From contig CBDIHP010000023.1 of the NCBI GenBank assembly GCA_965279195.1, positions 1 through 64,000 on the forward strand: a stretch of DNA of 64,000 bases, given 5' to 3'. The DNA comes from CBDIHP01 sp965279195. Its GTDB lineage: Bacteria > Planctomycetota > Planctomycetia > Isosphaerales > Isosphaeraceae. Of the stretch, positions 48,463 to 57,839 are shown piece by piece (position 1 is the stretch's first letter; every line of letters begins with the position of its first letter). The notes beneath the pieces were generated by a model. That model worked only from the letters and a program-made list of their open reading frames with translations, ran no database searches and was not told the origin of the DNA. The position numbers were made by a program, and so were the translations under genes.

Positions 48463-49566
48463 TCAGCCCGGGGGCTTGTCCAGGGACGGGATCGCCGGCG
48501 GGCCATCCTTGCCCGAAGCGGCCTTGGGATCGGGGCTTGCAGCGACCGGCTCGGTCGGTTTGGGTTCGTTTCGCGAATCCCCGTCCGGGCCCTTCGCGGC
48601 GACCTTCGGTTCGGGTTTGTTCGCCACCTTGGGCGCGGTGCCGGGGCCGCCGAGGGTTCGCTCGGACGGCCGGACGGTCTCGGTGTCCTTGGCCTTGTCG
48701 TCGTTGCCGAGGTTGTTCCGGGCCGCCCAGACCAGCAGCACCTTCTGGACCTCGCGGTCGGAGTTGGTCTCGATCTCCTTGAACAGGAACGAGCCGAGGC
48801 TGCTGCTCGAATCGGCGCGGCAGCCGATCACGGCGATCTGGCCGGGCTGGATGTCCAGCGTCGCGGCGAGTTCCCGGAGCGAGTCCTCCTGCTGGCCGTT
48901 CTTGAGCATGAACTCCTGCGGGGCATAGGGCCCCGCGCCGGGGACGGCGGCGTACCCCTGCTGGACCGGGCCGTGGTGGATCTCGGGCACGAACCGGAGC
49001 GAGACCCCCCAGGCGCCGGTCTGGTTGGCGGTGATCCGCATCATGCCGGAGGCGTCCTTGTAGTCCTTGCCCGCCGTCTTGCCCTGGCGGTTCAGGAGCA
49101 GGGTCGCCGTCTCCGACTTCGGCCGCAGCCGGAAGACCGTGTGGCCCCCCTCGAACAGGTGGACGTAGACCTTGTCGATCTGGTTGGGCGGGGGCGCGTG
49201 CAGGATCTCGTCGACCTCGGCGGGGAGCCGGCCGGTGATCAGGCCGAGCCGCACGCCGTTGGCCTGGAGCGCCCTCTGCGCGTCGAGCGGGATCACCTGC
49301 TCGTCGCAGGCCCGCCAGATGCCCTCGGTGAGGACCTTGTCCCCCTGCGGCCGGACCAGGAGGGCCATCTCCAGGTCGGTCTGCCTGGGGGTGATCAGCG
49401 TGCCCGACTTGGCCGCGGCGCCGACTCCATTGGGCTGCGCGACGGTCGCCGACGCGGGCTTGACCTCGGTATCCTTCCGGATGCCGTTCTTGCCCAGGTT
49501 GCAGCCCGCGACCGCGAACAGCAGGCCGGGCAGGGCGAGCGTGACGGCGATCGTCCGACGCGTCAT
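48463..49566 (-). CDS. Planctomycete lipoprotein, unknown function
   Basis: A 367-residue lipoprotein: MTRRTIAVTLALPGLLFAVA then GC, a lipobox A-V-A-G-C with the lipidated cysteine at 22. The mature domain has QGDKVLTEGIWRACDEQVIP, VRLGLITGRLPAEVDEILHA, GSFLFKEIETNSDREVQKVL and a Pro/Lys/Ala-rich disordered tail. It resembles lipoproteins common in planctomycetes, with no known function. It is monocistronic on the minus strand. Confidence 0.8.
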   Translation of the reverse strand: MTRRTIAVTLALPGLLFAVAGCNLGKNGIRKDTEVKPASATVAQPNGVGAAAKSGTLITPRQTDLEMALLVRPQGDKVLTEGIWRACDEQVIPLDAQRALQANGVRLGLITGRLPAEVDEILHAPPPNQIDKVYVHLFEGGHTVFRLRPKSETATLLLNRQGKTAGKDYKDASGMMRITANQTGAWGVSLRFVPEIHHGPVQQGYAAVPGAGPYAPQEFMLKNGQQEDSLRELAATLDIQPGQIAVIGCRADSSSSLGSFLFKEIETNSDREVQKVLLVWAARNNLGNDDKAKDTETVRPSERTLGGPGTAPKVANKPEPKVAAKGPDGDSRNEPKPTEPVAASPDPKAASGKDGPPAIPSLDKPPG

Positions 49567-49787
49567 GGGCGGAATCCTTTCCGCGAGCCTATAATCTCGA
49601 ACCAGCCCCGCGCATCCGACGCGGGCGGGCCCCGATCCGGATCCTTCCGGCGGGTCCCCGAGGGTGCGGCAGTCTAGCGCAAGCGAGAAACCCAGTCAAT
49701 CGCAGTCGACCAGGGCGCAGACAACGGCCCCGGCATCGCTAATATGAGAGGGCGGCCCGAATCCGCCGTTCCCTAACCCCTTGTTCC

Positions 49788-50933
49788 ATGAGAGATTACT
49801 CCATGCGTAATGACTCCAGGATCGATCGACGCGGGTTCCTCGTGCGGGGTTCGCTGGCGATCGGGGCGGGCGCGTTGGGCCTCTCCGGGAGGACCGTCCT
49901 GGCGTTCGAGGACGCACCGACGGTCGACGCCCTCGCCGCCAAGGCCCTGGCCTTCCTCAAGACCCGGGTCAAGGCCGACGGCAGCTGGTCGTCCGAGCGG
50001 AGCCCCGGGATCACCGCGCTGGTCATCACCGGCCTGCTCAAGGCGAAGGTCGTCACCCCCTCGGATCCGCTCGTCACCAAGGGCCTTGGCTACCTGGAGA
50101 AGTTCGTCGAGGCCGACGGCGGGTTCGCCAAGGGTCCGCAGTCGAACTACGTCACCACTATCTCGCTCATGGCCTTTAATGAGGCCAACGCCAAGGGCCA
50201 GTACACCGCCCGCATCAAGGCGGGGCAGGACTACCTCAAGACCCTCCAGTGGGACGAGGGCGAGGGCAAGGGCCCCAGCGACCCCTACTACGGCGGCGCG
50301 GGCTACGGCGGCAGCAGCCGGCCCGACCTCTCCAACACCTCGTTCTTCATCGACGCGCTGAAGGAGACCGGGCTCCCCGCCGACGACCCCGCCCTCAAGA
50401 AGGCCCTGGTGTTCGTGTCGCGGACCCAGAACCTCAAGAGCGAGTTCAACGACCAGCCCTGGGCCGACAAGGTCAACGACGGCGGGTTCGTCTACACCCC
50501 CGCGAAGGGCGGAGCCAGCATGGCCGCCAAGGCCGAGCCCAACGGCGCGCTGCGGTCCTACGCCAGCATGACCTACGCCGGCCTCAAGAGCATGATCCAC
50601 GCCGGCCTCACCCCCGACGACCCTCGCGTCAAGGCCGCCCTCGCATTCATCAAGAAGCGCTACACCCTGGATGAGAACCCCGGCATGGGCCAGGCGGGCC
50701 TCTTCTACTACTACCAGACCTTCGCCAAGGCGATGTCGCTGCTCGGCAAGCCCACCTTCGCCGACGACAAGGGCGTCGAGCACGACTGGCGGAAGGACCT
50801 CCTGACCGCGCTCGCCAGGCGCCAGGCCGCCGACGGATCCTGGGTCAACCCCGCCGACCGCTTCATGGAAGGCGACCCGAGCCTCGTCACCGCCTATGCC
50901 CTCATCGCCCTGGCCTACGCCCGGCCGAAGTGA
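49788..50933 (+). CDS. Exported prenyltransferase/squalene-cyclase-fold protein
   Basis: A 381-residue protein with a twin-arginine-like signal (DRRGFLVRGSLAIGAGALGL) followed by an alpha/alpha barrel: repeats such as AKALAFLKTRVKADGSWSSE, GLGYLEKFVEADGGFAKGP and RRQAADGSWVNPADRFMEGD. These have the QW-like DG-W and G-F spacing of the prenyltransferase and terpene-cyclase fold. The cyclase DXDD acid motif is not seen, so it may be a binding or exported relative rather than an active cyclase. The ATG at 49788 is used; an ATG at 49803 is possible. Confidence 0.8.
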   Translation: MRDYSMRNDSRIDRRGFLVRGSLAIGAGALGLSGRTVLAFEDAPTVDALAAKALAFLKTRVKADGSWSSERSPGITALVITGLLKAKVVTPSDPLVTKGLGYLEKFVEADGGFAKGPQSNYVTTISLMAFNEANAKGQYTARIKAGQDYLKTLQWDEGEGKGPSDPYYGGAGYGGSSRPDLSNTSFFIDALKETGLPADDPALKKALVFVSRTQNLKSEFNDQPWADKVNDGGFVYTPAKGGASMAAKAEPNGALRSYASMTYAGLKSMIHAGLTPDDPRVKAALAFIKKRYTLDENPGMGQAGLFYYYQTFAKAMSLLGKPTFADDKGVEHDWRKDLLTALARRQAADGSWVNPADRFMEGDPSLVTAYALIALAYARPK

Positions 50934-51068
50934 TTCTCCCGGATCCCGCAAAACTCCCAACCGACCGCCGGGGCGAGCGCCGGGCGCGGGTGCCCCACAC
51001 CCGGCGCGCCGTCCGGCACGCCCATTCATCGACTTACCATTCCATCCTGATTGAAACCCCTCTCCCCC

Positions 51069-51779
51069 ATGAGCATCACCCAGATCTTCCCCGGCCTCTG
51101 GCAATTCAAGCTCGACTTCGTCAACGCCTTCCTCATCGACCCGGGGGAGGAGGGGGAGGGCCTGATCCTGGTCGACACCGGCCTGCGGTCGCACGCCCTC
51201 GACATCGCCAAGGCGATCACCGTGCTGGGGAAGAAGCCCAACGAGGTCTCGCGGATTGTCGTCACCCACGCGCACAGCGACCACTCGGGCGGACTCGCCG
51301 AACTCAAGCGGCTCACCCGCGCGGCCACGATCATGCACTCGGCCGACGCCGAACTCGTGCGCAAGGGGGACAGCCTCCGGCCGCTCAAGCCCGCGCCGGG
51401 GGTCGTGAACTTCCTGGTCACGAAGCTGCTGCTGCCCCGCACGCCCATCGAGATCGAGCCGGCGGAGATCAGCCGCGAGGCGAAGGACGGCGACATGCTG
51501 CCGGGCGACATCAGCGTGATCCACGTCCCCGGCCACTGCGCCGGCCAGATCGCGCTCTTGTGGCCGCACCCCAAGCACGGGGGCGTGCTATTCGCCGCCG
51601 ACGCCTGCGCCAACGTCTTCGGCCTGGCCCCGAGCCCGATGTACGAGGACTACGAACTCGGCCGCCAGAGCCTCGCCCGCCTCGCCACCTTCGACTTCCA
51701 GATCGCCTGCTTCGGCCACGGCAAGCCCATCCTGTCCCGGGCCTCCGACGCATTCCGGAGGAAGTTCGGGGACAGATAG
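51069..51779 (+). CDS. MBL-fold metallo-hydrolase
   Basis: A 236-residue protein with the full MBL core. The zinc motif is THAHSDHSGG (residues 81-90), then HVPGHCAGQIAL (second His region), FAADACANVFG (bridging Asp) and CFGHGKPIL (last His). Start MSITQIFPGLWQFKLDFVNA from the ATG at 51069. MBL proteins of this type hydrolyse ester, phosphodiester or thioester bonds; the substrate is unknown. The TAG stop begins a TAGGG sequence. Confidence 0.9.
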   Translation: MSITQIFPGLWQFKLDFVNAFLIDPGEEGEGLILVDTGLRSHALDIAKAITVLGKKPNEVSRIVVTHAHSDHSGGLAELKRLTRAATIMHSADAELVRKGDSLRPLKPAPGVVNFLVTKLLLPRTPIEIEPAEISREAKDGDMLPGDISVIHVPGHCAGQIALLWPHPKHGGVLFAADACANVFGLAPSPMYEDYELGRQSLARLATFDFQIACFGHGKPILSRASDAFRRKFGDR

Positions 51780-51849
51780 GGAATCGAACGCGTCGGGTGT
51801 GCTGCGTTCGACCTTCCCCCCGCCACGCCGTACCACACGACCGGGCCCA

Positions 51850-51930
51850 AGGCGCTGGGCGCGGGTCTCCAGACCCCGCCCTCACCCCCGCCGCGCCGTG
51901 CCACGCGACCGGGTCTCCAGGCCCGAGATT
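51850..51930. repeat. Family B element, half copy
   Basis: The left arm AGGCGCTGGGCGCGGGTCTC... with an inner hairpin CGGGTCTCCAGGCCCG is present; no complementary right arm was found downstream before the next gene. A fragment of family C (CGTCGGGTGTG) precedes it at 51789. Lies after the MBL hydrolase gene. Confidence 0.7.
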
Positions 51931-52152
51931 CAGGCGGAGGTTCCCGACCTGTACCAACGCACCAGCCATCGTTGCATGCAAAACTGTCTATCCCCGAAAG
52001 ATGCCCGGAATCGACGCGAAAAGCGCCTATTCGCGGGGAATGCTTGAAGGAAAATCGCCGCGACCGCCACGATGGCGATGTCATGAGCTACGGTTCGATC
52101 GGGTCGAGGATACGCCCCGTCGCCGCGCTCCTCGTACGGAGACTCTCCACGC

Positions 52153-54087
52153 ATGTCACGCCCCCAACGCCGACCGTTGAAGCCCCACTTCGTTGTGGAA
52201 TCGCTCGAAACCCGGGACCTGCTCACGCTCCTCGGCCAGCAATTGTTCCCCTCGGACAACCCCTGGAACCAGAACATCGCCGGCGCGCCGGTCGCCTCGA
52301 ACTCGGCGGCCATCCTCAATAACATCGTCAACCTCTACGGCAACGGCCGGTTCCACCCCGACTTCGGCCAGGACACGAAGACCGCCAACCCGCTCTATGG
52401 CATCCCCTTCAACGTCGTCCACGGCAACTCCGTCGCGAAGGTCGGCATCGCCGTGGACGCCTATCCCGGCGAGAGCGACCTCCTCCCCGTCCCCATCCCC
52501 GCCAATGCCGTCATCGAGGGGGACCAGCAGGACTCGCAGACCGTCGGCGTCGACAATCGCGGGGATTCTCACCTGATTGTCTTTGACGTCGATAACAATG
52601 TCGGCTACGAACTCTTCCGCGCCTCGCGCCCGAGCGAGAACGCCGACGGCAAGTGGCACGCCGACCAGGAGACGGTCTGGGACTTCAAGACGAACACCTT
52701 CCGCACGCTCGGCTACACCTCGGCCGACGCGGCCGGGCTGTCGATCCTCGCCGGCCTGGTGCGCCCGGATGAGGCCACGCCGGTCAGCCAGGGGGGGCAG
52801 GGGGTCATCAACCACGCGATCCGGATGACCTTGAAGAATAACATCATCCTGAATCAATTCGTCTATCCCGCCTCGCACGTCGCCAACCCCGGCAACACCA
52901 ACGCCGCCGTCCAGCCGGCCATGGGGGCGCGGTTCCGTCTCAAGGCGAATGTGGATATCTCCACGCTCAACCCGCAGTCGAAGATCATCGCCCAGGCGAT
53001 GAAGGACTACGGCCTGATCGTCGCCGACAACGGCTCCAACTTCTTCGCCACCGGCGCCAGCGACGCCGTCGACGCCGCCAACAACCGCACGTTCACCTGG
53101 GACGACAATGACATCCAGGACTCGACCCGCGGCCTCAAGAGCCTGACGTTCAGCATGTTCGAGGTCGTCGACACCACCCCGGTCGTCAGCGGCCTCAGCG
53201 CCTCGACGGGCGCGGCGGGGACCACGATCACCGTCACCGGCCAGAACTTCTCGGGCGCCGCCGGCCAGCTCTCGGTTTTCTTCGGCTCAACGGCGGCGAC
53301 GAACGTGACCTACGTTGACGACAGCCACCTGAGGGTGGTCGTCCCCGCCGGCACGGGCACGGTGGACGTCCGGATCCAGTCGGGCGTGAACATCGGCTCG
53401 TCCCAGAATATCAAGGCCCCGATCTTCGGATACGGCACCAGCGCCGTGGTCTCGGCCGACCAGTTCACCTACGGCTCCGGCGGCGGCGCGACCAACCAGG
53501 CCCCGACCTTCGCCAGCGCCGCGAGCGCGACGCCCTCCACGGTCACGGGCAAGACGACCGTCCTCGCCGCCCTCGGGGCCGACGACGCGGGCGAGGCGGC
53601 CCTCACCTACACCTGGCAGGCGATGACCGTCCCCAGCGGGGCCACGCCGGCGTTCAGCATCAACGGCTCGAATGCCTCCAGGTCCACGACCGTCACCTTC
53701 AACCGCGCGGGCAGCTACACCTTCAAGGTCACCACCGCCGACGCCGCCGGGCTCACCGCCACGAGCGTGGTGAACGTGACGGTCAAGCAGACCCTCACGA
53801 GCGTGATCGTCTCCCCCTCGACCGCGTCGCTCAGGATCGGGTCGAAGCTGCAATTCCGGGCCACCGCCCTCGACCAGTTCAACCAGGCGATCCTGGTGCA
53901 ACCATCGTTCACGTGGACCAAGCTGAGCGGCCCAGGAACCCTGAGCAAGACCGGCCTCTTCACCGCGCCCAGCCGTGGCACCGGCACCGCCATGCTCCAG
54001 GCCAAGACCAGCACCTACACCGGCCAGGCCACCGTCAAGATCGGCACCGTCTCGCTCAAGCTCGTGAAGCGCAAGCGGGGCGGTTGA
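52153..54087 (+). CDS. Large secreted protein with Ig-like and TIG domains
   Basis: A 644-residue protein. The N-terminus HFVVESLETRDLLTLLGQQL shows the planctomycete LExRxLL-type motif of exported or surface proteins, without a classical signal peptide. An unknown domain (residues about 30-310: PWNQNIAGAPV, VDAYPGESDLLPVPIPANAV, FVYPASHVANPGN) follows. Then come an IPT/TIG domain (VSGLSASTGAAGTTITVTGQ), a PKD-like segment (ALTYTWQAMTVPSGATPAFS) and a Big-like segment (SVIVSPSTASLRIGSKLQFR). The tail is basic (KLVKRKRGG). It is probably a cell-surface adhesin or substrate-binding protein; the N-terminal domain is not recognised. Confidence 0.85.
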   Translation: MSRPQRRPLKPHFVVESLETRDLLTLLGQQLFPSDNPWNQNIAGAPVASNSAAILNNIVNLYGNGRFHPDFGQDTKTANPLYGIPFNVVHGNSVAKVGIAVDAYPGESDLLPVPIPANAVIEGDQQDSQTVGVDNRGDSHLIVFDVDNNVGYELFRASRPSENADGKWHADQETVWDFKTNTFRTLGYTSADAAGLSILAGLVRPDEATPVSQGGQGVINHAIRMTLKNNIILNQFVYPASHVANPGNTNAAVQPAMGARFRLKANVDISTLNPQSKIIAQAMKDYGLIVADNGSNFFATGASDAVDAANNRTFTWDDNDIQDSTRGLKSLTFSMFEVVDTTPVVSGLSASTGAAGTTITVTGQNFSGAAGQLSVFFGSTAATNVTYVDDSHLRVVVPAGTGTVDVRIQSGVNIGSSQNIKAPIFGYGTSAVVSADQFTYGSGGGATNQAPTFASAASATPSTVTGKTTVLAALGADDAGEAALTYTWQAMTVPSGATPAFSINGSNASRSTTVTFNRAGSYTFKVTTADAAGLTATSVVNVTVKQTLTSVIVSPSTASLRIGSKLQFRATALDQFNQAILVQPSFTWTKLSGPGTLSKTGLFTAPSRGTGTAMLQAKTSTYTGQATVKIGTVSLKLVKRKRGG

Positions 54088-54116
54088 GCTTCCTCCCTCC
54101 GCACTCCCGACCCCCC

Positions 54117-54256
54117 GGAGTGCGGAAGCTTGCTTCCGCTCCGTCCCTTTGGGAGCTTGCTCCCGAGAGGCCACATCCGATCGAAGCCGATCCCCTTCGA
54201 CCCGGCGCGCGAAGCGAGCTTCGCGATAACACAGCGGACGCGAGCTTCCGCACTCC
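54117..54256. repeat. Family A palindromic element, copy 4
   Basis: A 140-bp element with outer arms GGAGTGCGGAAGCTTGCTTC... (54117-54139) and its complement (54234-54256) and inner hairpins GGGAGCTTGCTCCC and GCGCGAAGCGAGCTTCGCG. It lies between convergent genes and matches copy 1 in reverse orientation. Confidence 0.9.
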
Positions 54257-54290
54257 ATGCCTTCGATCACGCGAACTTCTGCCGTCCAGG

Positions 54291-57200
54291 TCAGGGCGCG
54301 AACGGGTCGGCCGGGAAGGCCCGATCCTGCAGAGTGCGAAGCAACCGTTGGAATTCGGGGAGGGGATGCAGGGGGTCGAGGTCCGGATCCTGCGCGGTGT
54401 GCTCGGCGTCGTCCAAGCCGCCGGCGACGGCGGCGGCCAGGGCGGAGATGGCTTCGTTCCGGAGTTTCTCGGATTCAAGGTCGGCGACCAGGGTCGAGGC
54501 GATGGCGAACTCGCAGGCGATGTCATATTGCATGTCGCCGTTGCCGGGCCAGAGCTTCGATCGCTCGCGGGTGGCCACGGCGGCCTCGAGCCCACGCTTG
54601 CGGGCCCGGAGCAACCGGCCGAGCACCTCGTAGTGCGAGTCGAGGAAGCGGATGTACATCGGGTTCCTGGGGCTGGCGGCCAGCGCCTCGCGCTGGAGTT
54701 CGACCGCCCGACGCGTCAGGGCGATGGCCTCGTCGCTGGGGCTGCGGATCGCCATCACGCCCGCGAGATTCTGGAGGGCCCCGGCGAACCCGTGCCGGAA
54801 GTCGACCATGGTCGGGCTTTGCTTGACCAGATCTTCATAGGTCGCGATCGCCCGCTTGTGGATCTCCACGGCCTCATCCAGACGTTTGAGATCCATGAGC
54901 GTGTTGCCGAGGTTCCCCAGCACGCCGCCGAGCGTCTGGCGGTATCCCGCGACTTCGGGGTTCTCCCGCACGAGGCCTTCGAGCACCTCGATGGACTTGC
55001 GGAAGACGACCTCCGACTCGGGGAACCGCCGGCTGGCGCGGAGGACATTGCCCTGATTGCTCCAGACCCCTGCGAGGTCGAAGCGATAATCCGGCACACG
55101 GGGGTTCTCGCGGACGAGCAGGCCGTAGGCGTCGGCGGCCTGGGCGTAGGTCCGCTCGGCGTCGGCCAGCCGGTTGGTGCGGCGTTCGAGCACGCCCAGG
55201 CTGGTGAGGGCATCGGCCTGCCCCTGGCGGAACTCCTGCACCTGCGGATGCTCGCGGAGCATGGATCCGTAGATGGACTCGGACCGCCGGTACAACGCCT
55301 CGGCCTGGGGCAGCCGCCCGCGCCGGTAGTTCAGATCGGCCGCGTGGGTCAGGACGCGCCCGAGCATGGCCGGCACCGAGGTCCCGGTGGCGCCCGGCCC
55401 CTCCATGCGTTCGAGGATCTCCCTCGCCCTGCGGTACTCGACGTCGGCGGACTCCTCCCGGCCTGTGAGGGCCAGCAGGTTGCCGAGGTTGCCGATGATC
55501 GACGCGGTCATCACCGCGACGTCGGGATCCTCCGGTCGCTCGACGCGGAGGCGATCGAGCACGTCCACGGACCGACGGAATGACGCCTCCGCATCCCTGG
55601 TCTTGTTCATACGCTGCTCGATCGTCGCCAGACTATTGAGCGACTCGCCGAGGAATTCCCGGGCGGCGAACGACGCGGGGTCGGAGGCGACGGCGTCGTC
55701 GAGGATGCGGACGGCCTCGCGGTTGATCCGGAGGGCGTCGTCGATCGAGCCGATCTCGACGAGGATGTGGGCCAGCCGGAAGCTGGCCGCGCCCGTCTCG
55801 GCGCGGACGGACGGGTCGCCCCCGCGAGACTGGATGAATTGCTGATAATAGTCGCGTGCCTTGGTGAGCAACTCTTTGCGGAAGGCCTGGGTGTTGGGGA
55901 AGAGTTGCAGCTCCTTTGAGTCGCTCACGGCGGTGAGGAAGTCGTCGACGGCCTTCCTCGCCTGGCGGAAGTTGCGGTCGGCCTCGGCCTTGGCGATCGT
56001 GGTCTCGCGCAGGGCGTCGCTCGCCTGCGCCAGGGCCTGCGACTCGGCCTGCCGGGCGCGGTCGGCCTTGCGGCGGGCGTTGTCCACGAGCAGGGCGGCG
56101 GCCACGGCCACGGCCGCGACGGTGAGCAGGGTCATCGCCGCATACAACGAGGCCTGCCGGTGACGCCGCACCCAGCGCGCCAGGCGGTCGACCGCGCGGT
56201 CGGGCAGGGCCTCGACCGATTCGTCGGCCAGCCAGCGTTCGAGGTCGTCGGCCAGGGCGCGCGGGGTCGGGTAGCGGCCGGGGATCTCGACCGACAGCGC
56301 CTTGAGGCAGATCGCGGCGAGGGGCCGGGGGACCACGGGAACCAGTTGCCTCGGGTCCGGGAAATCGCCCGCGCGGATCCGGCGGACCACGTCCTCGCGG
56401 TCGGTCCCGACGATCGTCGGCCGGTTGGTCAGGATGGTGTAGAGGATGGCCCCGAGGCTGTAGACGTCGCTGGCCGGGCCGAGTTCCTCCAGGCGTCCCT
56501 CGGCCTGCTCGGGGCTCATGTAGCCGACGGTGCCGACCATGTCCCCCTGGGTCGTCTCGGACGAGACCCCGGCGGGCGAGACGCGGATCGCCCCCCCGGG
56601 CAGCCCCTCGCGCCCCGACCCATCGCCGGCCGCCTCCCCCTGAATGCGTGGATCCTCTCCCGAGGCACCCAGGATCCGGGCCAGCCCCCAGTCGACGACC
56701 AGCGTCTCGCCGAACGGCCCGACCATCACGTTGCCCGGCTTCAGGTCGCGGTGCAGCACCTTGCGCGAGTGGGCATACTCGACGGTGTTGCAGATATCCA
56801 GAAACCTGCGCAAGAGGCCGCGCAGCTCGACCGCGCGGGCGGAGGCGTCGAGCGTGCGGTCGCCCTGGCCGAGCAGGTCGCGGTGGAACTTGCGGATGAC
56901 CTCGTGCAGGCTCTCGCCCCGGATGAACCGCATGGCGTAGAACGGCCGGCCGTCGAGGTACGAGCCCAGGCCATAGATGGGGACGATGCCGGGATGTTCG
57001 AGCTGCCCCGTGACCTCGGCTTCCTTGACGAACCGGGCACGCGAGCCGAGGTCGTCGGCGTGGCGTTCCTTGATCTCCTTGAGCGCGACCTCGCGATTGA
57101 GTTCCTGGTCGAGGGCCAGGAAGACCATCCCGAGCCCGCCTTGCGCGTGGAACTGCACGGGACGGTAGCGGACGGCCGGGAGCCAGGATTCGCCCGGCGC

Positions 57201-57722
57201 GATGCCCGCGCCGGCGAGGGCGTCGGCCGCCCAGACCTGCCCGGCGAAGACCGAGTGGGCGAGGATCGTGTCGCCCGGCTCGCCCTGGCCGGGGCCGGAG
57301 GAGGGAGTTCCCTGGCCTCCGTCCCGCCCCGACGGCGAGGGGACGCGGGTGCGGAGGGTGAGCGTCGCGGGGGGGACCATCGATCCGTAGGAGGACGCCG
57401 GCGTGGACGACGGGGCCTGAGTCTGGCCGTCGCCATCGGGCGGCCCGGGTTCGCGGACGGTCGGGAGGTCCTCGGGCGCCCCGTCCGAGGCGGTCCAGGT
57501 CGATCGCTCGTGGATCTCGGCCAGCCCCTCGATCAGCGGACGGGCGTCGGCCGGCAGCAGGCCCCGGGCTTCGAGCCAGGCCCCGGCGTCGAAGTCGGGC
57601 GATTCGGCGCAGAGGCCGTTCAGCTCGCCCAGCCCGACCTCATCGAGGAACCCATTCTGATACGCCAGCGTCACGATCCGATTGGCACGTCCCTGCGCGC
57701 GTCCCGAGGCATCCGACGCCAT
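54291..57722 (-). CDS. Ser/Thr protein kinase with TPR sensor domain
   Basis: A 1143-residue protein. A long disordered N-terminal region (about 75-180) precedes a Hanks kinase. The glycine loop is QGGLGMVFLA (194-203), the ATP lysine K215, the catalytic loop HRDLKPGNV (324-332) with D326, and a DWG in place of DFG (344-346). SPEQ and D-x-YSLG follow. A membrane helix (524-546) leads to coiled-coil and TPR-type repeats (AREILERMEGPG, AEALYRRSESIYGSM, DLAGVWSNQGNVLRASRRFP) to the end. Planctomycete kinases often pair a kinase with TPR sensors. The KGG gene lies next to it on the same strand. DWG is frequent in this family and does not by itself predict loss of activity. Confidence 0.95.
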   Translation of the reverse strand: MASDASGRAQGRANRIVTLAYQNGFLDEVGLGELNGLCAESPDFDAGAWLEARGLLPADARPLIEGLAEIHERSTWTASDGAPEDLPTVREPGPPDGDGQTQAPSSTPASSYGSMVPPATLTLRTRVPSPSGRDGGQGTPSSGPGQGEPGDTILAHSVFAGQVWAADALAGAGIAPGESWLPAVRYRPVQFHAQGGLGMVFLALDQELNREVALKEIKERHADDLGSRARFVKEAEVTGQLEHPGIVPIYGLGSYLDGRPFYAMRFIRGESLHEVIRKFHRDLLGQGDRTLDASARAVELRGLLRRFLDICNTVEYAHSRKVLHRDLKPGNVMVGPFGETLVVDWGLARILGASGEDPRIQGEAAGDGSGREGLPGGAIRVSPAGVSSETTQGDMVGTVGYMSPEQAEGRLEELGPASDVYSLGAILYTILTNRPTIVGTDREDVVRRIRAGDFPDPRQLVPVVPRPLAAICLKALSVEIPGRYPTPRALADDLERWLADESVEALPDRAVDRLARWVRRHRQASLYAAMTLLTVAAVAVAAALLVDNARRKADRARQAESQALAQASDALRETTIAKAEADRNFRQARKAVDDFLTAVSDSKELQLFPNTQAFRKELLTKARDYYQQFIQSRGGDPSVRAETGAASFRLAHILVEIGSIDDALRINREAVRILDDAVASDPASFAAREFLGESLNSLATIEQRMNKTRDAEASFRRSVDVLDRLRVERPEDPDVAVMTASIIGNLGNLLALTGREESADVEYRRAREILERMEGPGATGTSVPAMLGRVLTHAADLNYRRGRLPQAEALYRRSESIYGSMLREHPQVQEFRQGQADALTSLGVLERRTNRLADAERTYAQAADAYGLLVRENPRVPDYRFDLAGVWSNQGNVLRASRRFPESEVVFRKSIEVLEGLVRENPEVAGYRQTLGGVLGNLGNTLMDLKRLDEAVEIHKRAIATYEDLVKQSPTMVDFRHGFAGALQNLAGVMAIRSPSDEAIALTRRAVELQREALAASPRNPMYIRFLDSHYEVLGRLLRARKRGLEAAVATRERSKLWPGNGDMQYDIACEFAIASTLVADLESEKLRNEAISALAAAVAGGLDDAEHTAQDPDLDPLHPLPEFQRLLRTLQDRAFPADPFAP

Positions 57723-57839
57723 GAGCCCGACTCCCCCGTTGCGGCCGATCGGCCCCGACCTCAGGACCGGGGACGATGCTACCGCAACGGGGTCGATCGG
57801 GGGAGATGACAGTCTCTCCGGGGATCCCCGGAACGGGGG

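Noticed and set aside
9076..54256. CRISPR array
   Set aside because: Repeats are dispersed, palindromic and of different lengths; there are no regular spacers or cas genes.
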